In this document: one piece after another, positions 6,773 to 12,559 of the stretch
How positions within the stretch are numbered: position 1 is the stretch's first letter
Layout of the letters: each line of letters begins with the position of its first letter
Source: a virus
Virus record (IMG/VR): IMGVR_UViG_3300030012_000635
Span: 750 to 31,529 of that record
Length of the DNA: 30,780 nucleotides
Strand: one strand, 5' to 3'
Position numbers and translations under genes: made by a program
The notes under the pieces: generated by a model
What the model saw: the letters and a program-made list of their open reading frames with translations, nothing else
Database searches by the model: none
Told to the model about the DNA's origin: nothing

Positions 6773-6855
6773 GGCTGTTAACTAATTTTAAAACCTAGTA
6801 TGTGGTTTGGAAAAAGTTATATGGTTGGCACACCACAGCCCTTTTTTATTTTTTT
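6771..6855 (+). terminator. Terminator with long structured loop
   Basis: agggctgt (6771-6778, beginning in the stop codon) is perfectly complementary to acagccct (6835-6842) and is followed by a T-rich run to about 6855. The 56-nt loop is long for a simple terminator. It contains gtggt (6802-6806), which could pair with accac (6832-6836) in competition with the outer stem. It ends the replication operon. Confidence 0.6.
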
Positions 6856-6906
6856 GTAAATAAAGCTTGACACTTATAATTTATTATTGTTACCTTTGTA
6901 AAGATT
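6849..6906 (+). promoter_or_regulatory. Divergent relative of the accessory promoters
   Basis: tttttgtaaataaagcTTGACA (-35 at 6867-6872) matches the first part of the three cassettes at 7824, 8438 and 8843. The downstream half differs: no good TATAAT at 18 nt (TACCTT instead), but GTTACCTTTGTAAAGATT at 6889-6906. TTGTAAAGATT also occurs at 3198-3208. This is probably the promoter of the 6941-7472 pair, possibly activator-dependent. Confidence 0.5.
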
Positions 6907-6940
6907 AATTCACTAAAACAAAATACAGAGAGAACAAAAA

Positions 6941-7174
6941 ATGAAAACAAAAATAAAAAAACAATATGTTTTGTGCATTTTACATGAAAATGCAGTTTTA
7001 ACAGATGCTAAACTTGATACATACGGTGTACATTATAAAGCTGATGAAACGTTTACTTTTGAAGTAATTGGTAAATTTCATTCAGAATTAGATGCTTTGC
7101 AGAAACTACAATTAATTGGGCAATCTAATTATGAATATACAATTATTGAAAAATTAAAAGTTGTAGAGGTGTAG
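6941..7174 (+). CDS. Accessory small protein, unknown
   Basis: 77 residues, ATG 6941 with GAGAG upstream. First gene after the terminator and promoter at 6849-6906. It begins MKTKIKKQYVLCILHENAVL and reads as a small alpha/beta domain with four strands and one helix (SELDALQKLQLIG). No recognisable motif. The gene after it starts 1 nt beyond the stop, so the two are co-transcribed. Small size and early position are those expected of host-takeover or counter-defence proteins, but nothing in the sequence proves this. Confidence 0.65.
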   Translation: MKTKIKKQYVLCILHENAVLTDAKLDTYGVHYKADETFTFEVIGKFHSELDALQKLQLIGQSNYEYTIIEKLKVVEV

Positions 7175-7175
7175 A

Positions 7176-7472
7176 ATGATTGATCAAACGCTAGAAAAAA
7201 TATTAGATAGTATTGATGGAAAAAATTGTGATTCTTCTTCTTTTTGGATTGACTGTGAAGATTCTATTAGATATACTTCTGTTAGTGAGTTTTTAGAAGA
7301 TTTAGAATATTATGTACATGGATACAGTGAGTGGAATCATATGAGAAATCCAGATTACATGAAAGAAGAAGAAGATTTAGATGGTAAGCAATACAAAGAG
7401 CTTTTGATTGAGAAGAAAAATATGCAAAACTATCTCAAAAAATTTAAAAAAGCTATGAAAGTAATTTTATAA
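7176..7472 (+). CDS. Accessory acidic protein, unknown
   Basis: 98 residues, ATG 7176 with AGAGGTG upstream, in tandem with the previous gene. It is acidic and aromatic in the N-terminal two thirds (FLEDLEYYVHGYSEWNHMRN), then Lys-rich and helical at the C-terminus. The acidic, tyrosine-rich character would suit a DNA-mimic or protein-binding inhibitor, but that is speculation. No enzyme motif is visible. It is followed by the structured non-coding stretch at 7475-7580. Confidence 0.6.
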   Translation: MIDQTLEKILDSIDGKNCDSSSFWIDCEDSIRYTSVSEFLEDLEYYVHGYSEWNHMRNPDYMKEEEDLDGKQYKELLIEKKNMQNYLKKFKKAMKVIL

Positions 7473-7474
7473 AC

Positions 7475-7580
7475 TTTAAGGCTTGAGCTTAACAAATTGA
7501 TTAAAATCAAAGTGATTATTGATTTTTGAAATGTACATTGTATTAATTTCACAATTAACAATAACTGCTTGAGCCTTAAA
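7475..7580 (+). ncRNA. Candidate structured RNA element
   Basis: tttaaggcttgagc (7475-7488) pairs with gcttgagccttaaa (7567-7580) as a 14-bp stem containing two G-U pairs. Inside the 78-nt loop are two further hairpins, TTGATT-aa-AATCAA and TGAAAT...ATTTCA. It is non-coding, lacks a T-run directly after the stem, and ends about 10 nt before the SD of the next gene. It could be a leader regulator, a processing site or a small RNA. G-U tolerance fits RNA rather than a DNA operator. Confidence 0.4.
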
Positions 7581-7598
7581 AAATTTAAGAGGTAAAAA

Positions 7599-7778
7599 AT
7601 GTTTATACCAATATCAGCAATACTTGTAATGGGAATATTATTTATTGTTATTGCAAATAACAGCAAAAGTAAAATAGATTATTATAGGGTACAATGTGAT
7701 TTATGGCGACAATCAGCTATGGACTTGCAAAGGGAAATAAATGAAAGAAACCATAAGAAGCTAACCCAATTTAGGTAA
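7599..7778 (+). CDS. Small membrane-anchored protein
   Basis: 59 codons from ATG 7599, preceded by AAGAGG, to TAA 7776-7778. Residues 2-20 (FIPISAILVMGILFIVIAN) form one hydrophobic segment followed by a charged cytoplasmic or periplasmic helix (DLQREINERNHKKLTQ). It has the look of a single-pass inner-membrane peptide. Such early phage peptides can act in superinfection exclusion or host membrane alteration, but none is identified here. It is followed by a strong terminator. Confidence 0.6.
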   Translation: MFIPISAILVMGILFIVIANNSKSKIDYYRVQCDLWRQSAMDLQREINERNHKKLTQFR

Positions 7779-7793
7779 ATGTTCTCTCTCCAA

Positions 7794-7828
7794 GCCCCAG
7801 TGAAGAATAGTAGCTGGGGCATCTTTTT
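7794..7828 (+). terminator. Rho-independent terminator
   Basis: GCCCCAG (7794-7800) and CTGGGGC (7814-7820) form a 7-bp GC-rich stem with a 13-nt loop, followed by atcttttt. The T-run merges into promoter cassette A. Confidence 0.85.
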
Positions 7829-7923
7829 AATTATTTTGTAAATAAAACTTGACACATATATAATTCTATGATTATACTTGTTATATGAAATTATTAAACA
7901 AAACAATCGGAGAAGAGAAAATG
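7824..7923 (+). promoter_or_regulatory. Promoter/leader cassette A
   Basis: 100-nt module: T/A block, TTGACA (7849-7854), 18 nt, TATACT (7873-7878), 6 nt, ATG (7885), then GGAGAAGAGAAAATG ending at the gene's ATG 7921-7923. It aligns without gaps to 8438-8537 (87 of 100 identical) and 8843-8942. The first 31 and last 15 bases are identical in all three. Confidence 0.9.
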
Positions 7924-8379
7924 AATTACACAGAATTAACAAATAAAAAAAGAAAAGAATTTGGTAATATTAAAGACTATTTATCATGGTATAATGAAAA
8001 TAGATCAATGCTAACAGAAATGGAAAGAGAAGAAAAGGTAGCCAAGAAAAAAGAAATAAAAGCATTTGCTAACAGAGGTAGCTACACAGATTGTGAACCA
8101 TTTGAGGTTGTAAAAAAAATTAGTGATAAATGTGTAGAAATTAGAATGATGGATTCAAAAGAACTTGACTGGGAAAAAGAATGGGTTGTTGGTGGTTTTT
8201 CTGGAATAATGGTAAATCAAAATGAACAAAAATGGGAAATAACACAAAATAAAAACAGACCAACTTTTAGAATACGTTTTAGCAATCCTAAAAATGGCTA
8301 TACAACATGGAAAGATAAGTATGGTAATCAGTATTCAATGAATGATAGACCTATTAAGTTTTATGATTATAATTTTTAA
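7921..8379 (+). CDS. Accessory protein of cassette A, unknown
   Basis: 152 residues from ATG 7921, chosen because GGAGAAG lies 8 nt upstream. An in-frame ATG 12 codons earlier (7885) coincides with the predicted transcription start and would add MKLLNKTIGEEK. Residues 57-66 read YTDCEPFEVV. They are followed by strands EIRMMDSKELDWEKEWVVGG and FSGIMVNQNEQKWEI, and a C-terminal DRPIKFYDYNF. Proteins with a YTD-x-x-PFEV start, a GGF-x-G-x-x-x-NQ-x-x-Q-W centre and a KFYDYNF end recur in phages and plasmids to my knowledge, without known function. The only larger gene of the island, it is bounded by its own promoter and terminator. Confidence 0.7.
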   Translation: MNYTELTNKKRKEFGNIKDYLSWYNENRSMLTEMEREEKVAKKKEIKAFANRGSYTDCEPFEVVKKISDKCVEIRMMDSKELDWEKEWVVGGFSGIMVNQNEQKWEITQNKNRPTFRIRFSNPKNGYTTWKDKYGNQYSMNDRPIKFYDYNF

Positions 8380-8407
8380 TCATAGATTATAATTATAAAA
8401 ACAATTT

Positions 8408-8431
8408 AGCCCCTTAATTGGGGCTTTTTTG
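8408..8431 (+). terminator. Rho-independent terminator
   Basis: AGCCCC (8408-8413), loop ttaatt, GGGGCT (8420-8425), then a T6 run. It closes the cassette A transcription unit, and cassette B follows at once. Confidence 0.85.
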
Positions 8432-8437
8432 TTTATT

Positions 8438-8537
8438 TTTTTAATTATTTTGTAAATAAAACTTGACACATATATAATTTTATAGCTATAATTATTACAT
8501 GAGATCATTAAAGAAAACATCTGGAGAAGAGAAAATG
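8438..8537 (+). promoter_or_regulatory. Promoter/leader cassette B
   Basis: Same 100-nt module as cassette A, exactly 614 bp downstream with no indel. TTGACA is at 8463-8468, TATAAT at 8487-8492, ATG at the predicted start (8499), and GGAGAAGAGAAAATG ends at 8537. This is a consensus sigma70 promoter apart from its 18-nt spacer. Confidence 0.92.
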
Positions 8538-8834
8538 AAAGTAAAAAAATTAGTAACTAGACTTCAAAAATTAGAAGCAAGTGCAAAAAAATATTATTAT
8601 TCCTTAAAAAGACCACATTTTTCTGATGGGTTTGAAAATAAATATGGCTGGAAAATTAGATCAATCTTAGATGAATTATACTCTAAAGAGCTTTTAGAGG
8701 AATTTAAATTATATGTAAAAGAAAATGATTTAGATTATGACATAAATGTTAGATGGGAAAAGCAGAACATCTGTGGCAAAGAGTTTGATGTCCAAATTGG
8801 AGAACGTACATATTTAGGTGATATAATGGCTTAA
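8535..8834 (+). CDS. Accessory protein of cassette B, unknown
   Basis: 99 residues from ATG 8535 (GGAG 8 nt upstream). A leaderless in-frame start at 8499 would add MRSLKKTSGEEK. The sequence is helical at the N-terminus (KKLVTRLQKLEASAKKYYYS), then has an acidic segment (LYVKENDLDYDINVRWEKQ) and a C-terminal strand pair ending GERTYLGDIMA. No motif is recognised. No GC hairpin follows; the stop is directly followed by the T/A block of cassette C, so read-through into the next gene is likely. Confidence 0.65.
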   Translation: MKVKKLVTRLQKLEASAKKYYYSLKRPHFSDGFENKYGWKIRSILDELYSKELLEEFKLYVKENDLDYDINVRWEKQNICGKEFDVQIGERTYLGDIMA

Positions 8835-8842
8835 TATATATT

Positions 8843-8942
8843 TTTTTAATTATTTTGTAAATAAAACTTGACAAGTATATATAAAAAGCCTTATAATTAC
8901 TACATGAGAACAAACAAAAAACAAACTGGAGAAGAGAAAATG
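8843..8942 (+). promoter_or_regulatory. Promoter/leader cassette C
   Basis: Third collinear 100-nt module (offset 1019 from A). TTGACA is at 8868-8873, TATAAT at 8892-8897, ATG at 8904, and GGAGAAGAGAAAATG ends at 8942. The spacer and leader have diverged most here, while the first 31 and last 15 bases and the in-frame 12-codon spacing are kept. Confidence 0.9.
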
Positions 8943-9134
8943 ACTAGAAAAGAAAAAAATCTAACACAAAAAAATACTGTAGAAGCTTTAGAAATGCTCA
9001 AGAATAAAGTAAATGTTGATAAAATAGAAGATTATCAACATCTTATATTTGGTCTGTTAAAAAGTAGCCCTGAAACTTCAAACGCTTTTTTGAACCTAGT
9101 TAAAGAACTTAAAAATCAAAGGGTGGCTTCATAG
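8940..9134 (+). CDS. Accessory protein of cassette C, unknown
   Basis: 64 residues from ATG 8940 behind the shared SD. The upstream ATG at 8904 would add MRTNKKQTGEEK in frame. The product looks all-helical (NTVEALEMLKNKVNVDKIED, then NAFLNLVKELKNQ) with no cysteines or membrane segment. The next gene begins 23 nt later with the same SD string, so the two are probably one transcript. No function can be assigned. Confidence 0.6.
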   Translation: MTRKEKNLTQKNTVEALEMLKNKVNVDKIEDYQHLIFGLLKSSPETSNAFLNLVKELKNQRVAS

Positions 9135-9157
9135 CCATCCTGATCGGAGAAGAGAAA

Positions 9158-9370
9158 ATGAAATACAAAAATCATACAATAACATTTGATGAGGGTGGTT
9201 TAGTCAAGTTTGATTACACTACAGATGAAACTATAGAAGATTTAAAAGATGATTTAGGTGCTGAGTGGGATGATTGCACACCAGAAGAAAAAAGAGATAT
9301 GGTTTATAATGCTTTTTTAGATAATATAAAACATGATCTTAAATTTTATTTCAAAGATATGGAATTTTAG
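9158..9370 (+). CDS. Accessory acidic protein, unknown
   Basis: 70 residues, ATG 9158. It is preceded by atcGGAGAAGAGAAAATG, which matches the last 18 bases of cassette A exactly, although no promoter precedes it. The SD module alone has apparently been copied. The protein is acidic, with TTDETIEDLKDDLGAEWDDC followed by TPEEKRDMVYNAF and an aromatic end (LKFYFKDMEF). The charge pattern would suit a DNA-mimic or inhibitor, but this is conjecture. It is the last gene before the terminator at 9397. Confidence 0.65.
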   Translation: MKYKNHTITFDEGGLVKFDYTTDETIEDLKDDLGAEWDDCTPEEKRDMVYNAFLDNIKHDLKFYFKDMEF

Positions 9371-9396
9371 AAGATACCCCACTACATACCAACATC

Positions 9397-9428
9397 AAGC
9401 CCTGAGCGTAAAAACTTGGGGCTTTTTG
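9397..9428 (+). terminator. Rho-independent terminator
   Basis: aagccctgag (9397-9406) pairs with cttggggctt (9415-9424), a 10-bp stem with two G-T pairs, loop cgtaaaaa, and a T-run to 9427. It closes the accessory island. Confidence 0.8.
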
Positions 9429-9429
9429 C

Positions 9430-9500
9430 TTTATATATTATTTATATTTATATAATATTTATATTTATAACTGTATACATACTGTTTAATCAGTACACCA
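9430..9500. promoter_or_regulatory. A/T tract and operator O2 before terminase
   Basis: A 41-nt run of A and T only (9430-9470) abuts the palindrome aactgta-taca-tactgtt (9469-9486), 16 of 18 identical to O1. A further half-site cagtacac lies at 9491-9498. Downstream, 9506-9520 carries on the minus strand a TTTGTAAAGGT related to the motif at 3198 and 6896. The rest of the 289-bp gap before TerS holds a -10-like TATAAT at 9600-9605 without a clear -35, suggesting an activated late promoter. Confidence 0.6.
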
Positions 9501-9637
9501 GAAAAGTTACCTTTACAAATTATTATTATTTATTATAATTGCTTAACTTGAAATATTAGAAACTGGCACTGAAGATACAATATCTGGTAATTAATAGGCT
9601 ATAATGCGTATATTTTAGGTTTAAAGGAACTTTTATT

Positions 9638-9667
9638 GTGTTAGCTACCCTCAAGGTGTATGAATAA
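9638..9667 (+). CDS. Possible 9-codon leader peptide upstream of TerS
   Basis: GTG 9638, with AAAGGAA at 9623-9629 and 8-nt spacing, opens MLATLKVYE and stops at TAA 9665-9667, overlapping the TerS ATG at 9660. The TerS ATG lacks a well-placed SD of its own (AAGG ends 3 nt before it). Translation of the leader may therefore deliver ribosomes to terminase. Short and unverified. Confidence 0.3.
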   Translation: MLATLKVYE

Positions 9668-9980
9668 AGAAACCCCAGAAAAACAAGCAATTAACAGGCT
9701 TGAAAATGGTCAATTTAAAAAAGGTCAATCAGGCAACCCAAAGGGCAGACCCAAAAAAGGTTTAGCTATTGCTGACATACTTACTGAAATTGGTTCAAGA
9801 ATTGTAGCCAAAGATAAAACACTAAAAGAAGAAGTATTAGAAAAAGCTTATGATATGGCTTTATCTGGTGATCTAAATGCTATCAAGTTTATAGCAGAGC
9901 GTTTAGAGGGTTCTAGTGTGCAGAGGATGCAAGTGCAAAATGATAACCCAATAGAAGTTATGAGAATAGTAGATGAATGA
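9660..9980 (+). CDS. terS: Terminase small subunit
   Basis: 106 residues. Residues 16-33 carry NGQFKKGQSGNPKGRPKK, the DUF5681-type GQSGNPxGRP signature commonly found at the N-terminus of small terminase-like proteins. A helical segment follows (LEKAYDMALSGDLNAIKFIA), and the C-terminus probably oligomerises or contacts TerL. The protein would recognise phage DNA and regulate the large subunit, whose gene overlaps by ATGA. ATG 9660 is the only ATG after an in-frame stop at 9642, and its ribosome site is poor. Confidence 0.8.
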   Translation: MNKETPEKQAINRLENGQFKKGQSGNPKGRPKKGLAIADILTEIGSRIVAKDKTLKEEVLEKAYDMALSGDLNAIKFIAERLEGSSVQRMQVQNDNPIEVMRIVDE

Positions 9981-11203
9981 AACTAAAGCTGGACAACACA
10001 AGATGGGAAATAATAAATCACCCAGCAAAGTACAAGATTTTATCATGTGGCAGACGGTGGGGCAAGTCAACACTTTCAGCAATATTTCTACTACATCAAA
10101 AGTTACAAGCTGGAGAACGCAGAATGTATTTAAGCCCCTATCATTCTCAGACCAAAAGCATTATGTTCCCAGTTATGAAAAACTTATTAAGCCAGAATAA
10201 AGATGTTAAGATCAATGAAACAGAGCTATCATTTACCTTTTCAAATAATGCACAAATACTTCTTAAAGGGGCAGACAATGCTAACAGTCTTAGGGGTATT
10301 AACTTGGGCTATAATGGTTCAAACGCTGTAGTTTTAGATGAATGTGCATATATTAAAGAAAATGTATTTACAGAAATAGTTATGCCTATGCTATTTGATC
10401 ACAATGCAAAAGCTCTTCTATGCTCTACACCAGCTTCATTTAATCATTTCTACAATCTATTTATGTTAGGTCAAGGTCAAGACCAGAACTATAAATCTTG
10501 GCAGTTTAGCACACTTGAAAAAGGTATGATACCAAAAGAAGCTATTGAAGATGCTAAACGTACAATGACTGCTGATCAGTATAAACAAGAGATACTAGGG
10601 GATTTTGTTAGCATTGGTGGCAATAAAGCTGTTTGGAACTTTGATAGAAGCAAACATATAAAAGAGCCAGTAGACATACCACCAGTATTATATGCTGGTT
10701 TAGACTTTAATGTATCTATGATGGCTACCACTATATTTGGTGTTATATCAGATACAGTAGTAGTAGTAGATGAATTGTATTTAGAAAATTCTAACACTGA
10801 AGCTATGGCAAAGTATATAAAGCAAAAGTATCCACAAATTAAAGATTGCTTCCCTGATCCAGCTGGTAAATCTAGAAGCACCACTTCTAAAAACAATCAC
10901 AGTGATCATATGATTCTAAAAAATCATGGGTTCAATACTTATGCTAAAAATAAAGCACCCCATGTAAAACAGAGATTATATGACTTAAATAGGCTTTTAC
11001 TTGATGCAGATGATAATGTAAGGCTAACTGTATCACCTAAATGTGAAAAGCTTATAAGGGATTTTGAACTATGCCAGAGAAAGCCAGATGGTTCATTAGA
11101 TAAAACAGATTTAAGCCTTACACACTTTTTAGATAGTTTAACATACTATATAAACCTTAAACATTCTTCTTATGTAAAAAATATTAACTATGCAGAGTTT
11201 TAA
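9977..11203 (+). CDS. terL: Terminase large subunit
   Basis: 408 residues, ATG 9977. The packaging ATPase half has Walker A CGRRWGKST (24-32), Walker B NAVVLDE with E122, and coupling motif CSTPAS (149-154). The C-terminal RNase H-like nuclease half has D243 (YAGLDFN), acidic VVDE (263-266), FPDPAGKSRS with D294, and a final THFLDSLTYY with D386. The length is typical of compact terminases. It cuts concatemers and drives DNA into the prohead with TerS and the portal. Both activities look intact. A headful mechanism would fit the circularly permuted map, but the packaging class cannot be read from motifs alone. Confidence 0.95.
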   Translation: MKLKLDNTRWEIINHPAKYKILSCGRRWGKSTLSAIFLLHQKLQAGERRMYLSPYHSQTKSIMFPVMKNLLSQNKDVKINETELSFTFSNNAQILLKGADNANSLRGINLGYNGSNAVVLDECAYIKENVFTEIVMPMLFDHNAKALLCSTPASFNHFYNLFMLGQGQDQNYKSWQFSTLEKGMIPKEAIEDAKRTMTADQYKQEILGDFVSIGGNKAVWNFDRSKHIKEPVDIPPVLYAGLDFNVSMMATTIFGVISDTVVVVDELYLENSNTEAMAKYIKQKYPQIKDCFPDPAGKSRSTTSKNNHSDHMILKNHGFNTYAKNKAPHVKQRLYDLNRLLLDADDNVRLTVSPKCEKLIRDFELCQRKPDGSLDKTDLSLTHFLDSLTYYINLKHSSYVKNINYAEF

Positions 11204-11206
11204 AAT

Positions 11207-12559
11207 ATGATAATACCAGATTTAAGCAAACAGACCATTAATAAAATACTAACAGATGAACTTGAAAGAATAGAGCGTAATAGATATAAAGAAAATGAAA
11301 TGCTGATGGATTACTATGAGGGTATAGAAACTGATAAATATATAAGACCTTATTTTGATAGCATGACACTTTCCCAGATTCCCATGTTTTGTTCTAACAT
11401 TACAAGACGTATTGTAAAAGCAAAATCTATAGTATATGGAAAACAAGATATTGAAAGAATAACAGATGAAAGATATAATGATTATATAGGTGATCTGAAT
11501 TCTAAATGTAGACAGCTAGAAGAGCTTAATTTTTTATTAGGCAACATGGCATTTAAGACCCAGTATAATCCAGATAAACAAGTATTAGAATATCATTTAA
11601 TACCATTCTTTCAGGTTTTCTTTTTACATGGTATGGATACACCCAGTGCTATTATGTACCCAGTACAAAGACATGGATATGATAGAACAGAACAAGACAT
11701 CTATGCTTTTTGGTCTGAGTCAATTAATGGACAGCAAGGTATGCACTTTTTAGTAGATGGTGATGGTAATAAATACAAGCAGAATGAATTAGATATAAAC
11801 CCATACGATATATTGCCTTTTACATTTACAAGACGTAGCCCAATGGTCAGGGATTATTTTAGCACCAATGCTTCTGATGTAGTGATGGCTAATCAACATT
11901 TAGACATGGCTATGACTGAACTAGCATTAGCCATAAGAATGGGGGCTACTGGTGGTATTAAATGGATTAGTGGACTAGATGTAAACCCATCTGAACCTAT
12001 TAAACTGGGTATAGATAAAGTGCTTGTACTCCCCTCTGACGTTGACTTTAACATGACTGCACCTAGTGGGGGTCTACAAGAAATAATAAATACTACAAAA
12101 TTTTTTATTGAGTCTGTTGCTTCTAACAACCATCTACAAATTAAGTTTGCTGATGTTGGTGGTAATCCAGTATCTGGTGAAGCATTAAAGATTATGAATA
12201 TAGAAAACATAGAACAAAGAGAAGCTTCTATAGAAGATACATGGCGTAAATTTGAATCAGATAGGTATGATGTAGATAGAAGAGTATTAGAAGTAGATGC
12301 AAATGTAACTTTATCTGAGGAATATTATGTAGACTTCCCAGAAATGACATTTCCACTTAGTGATCTTGAACAGTTACAATTATTGCAGACTAAAAAAGAT
12401 ATGGGCATAATTACACAAAGAGAACTTTTAAAAACTCTTAATCCAGATATAGATGATGAAGAATTAGAATCAAAGCTAGGTGAAATAAGACAAGAACAGC
12501 AAGAAGCACAGCCACCACAGCAACAAGGAAGCTTAGTAGAAAGAATTATTAGTGGCTGA
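11207..12559 (+). CDS. Portal protein (SPP1 gp6-like)
   Basis: 450 residues, starting 3 nt after terL. The opening helix, KENEMLMDYYEGIETDKYIR and the following NITRRIVKAKSIVYG (residues 64-78) match the start of SPP1-type portals. A central helix region (ANQHLDMAMTELALAIRMGA) and a segment with EALKIMNIENIEQREASIED lead to the stem and wing. The C-terminus is Gln/Glu-rich (QEQQEAQPPQQQGSLVERII), presumably disordered crown. Twelve copies would form the DNA entry ring. The downstream gene starts at an overlapping GTG. Confidence 0.85.
   Translation: MIIPDLSKQTINKILTDELERIERNRYKENEMLMDYYEGIETDKYIRPYFDSMTLSQIPMFCSNITRRIVKAKSIVYGKQDIERITDERYNDYIGDLNSKCRQLEELNFLLGNMAFKTQYNPDKQVLEYHLIPFFQVFFLHGMDTPSAIMYPVQRHGYDRTEQDIYAFWSESINGQQGMHFLVDGDGNKYKQNELDINPYDILPFTFTRRSPMVRDYFSTNASDVVMANQHLDMAMTELALAIRMGATGGIKWISGLDVNPSEPIKLGIDKVLVLPSDVDFNMTAPSGGLQEIINTTKFFIESVASNNHLQIKFADVGGNPVSGEALKIMNIENIEQREASIEDTWRKFESDRYDVDRRVLEVDANVTLSEEYYVDFPEMTFPLSDLEQLQLLQTKKDMGIITQRELLKTLNPDIDDEELESKLGEIRQEQQEAQPPQQQGSLVERIISG

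Noticed and set aside
7885-7920. Taking the upstream ATGs (7885, 8499, 8904) as the only gene starts
   Set aside because: They have no SD and sit on the predicted transcription start. The conserved GGAGAAG-led ATG 12 codons later is the safer annotation; the upstream start is kept as a finding.
9973-10200. 75-codon + frame at the start of terL
   Set aside because: It overlaps the terL Walker A region in another frame, and terL is certain. No SD of its own is distinguishable.
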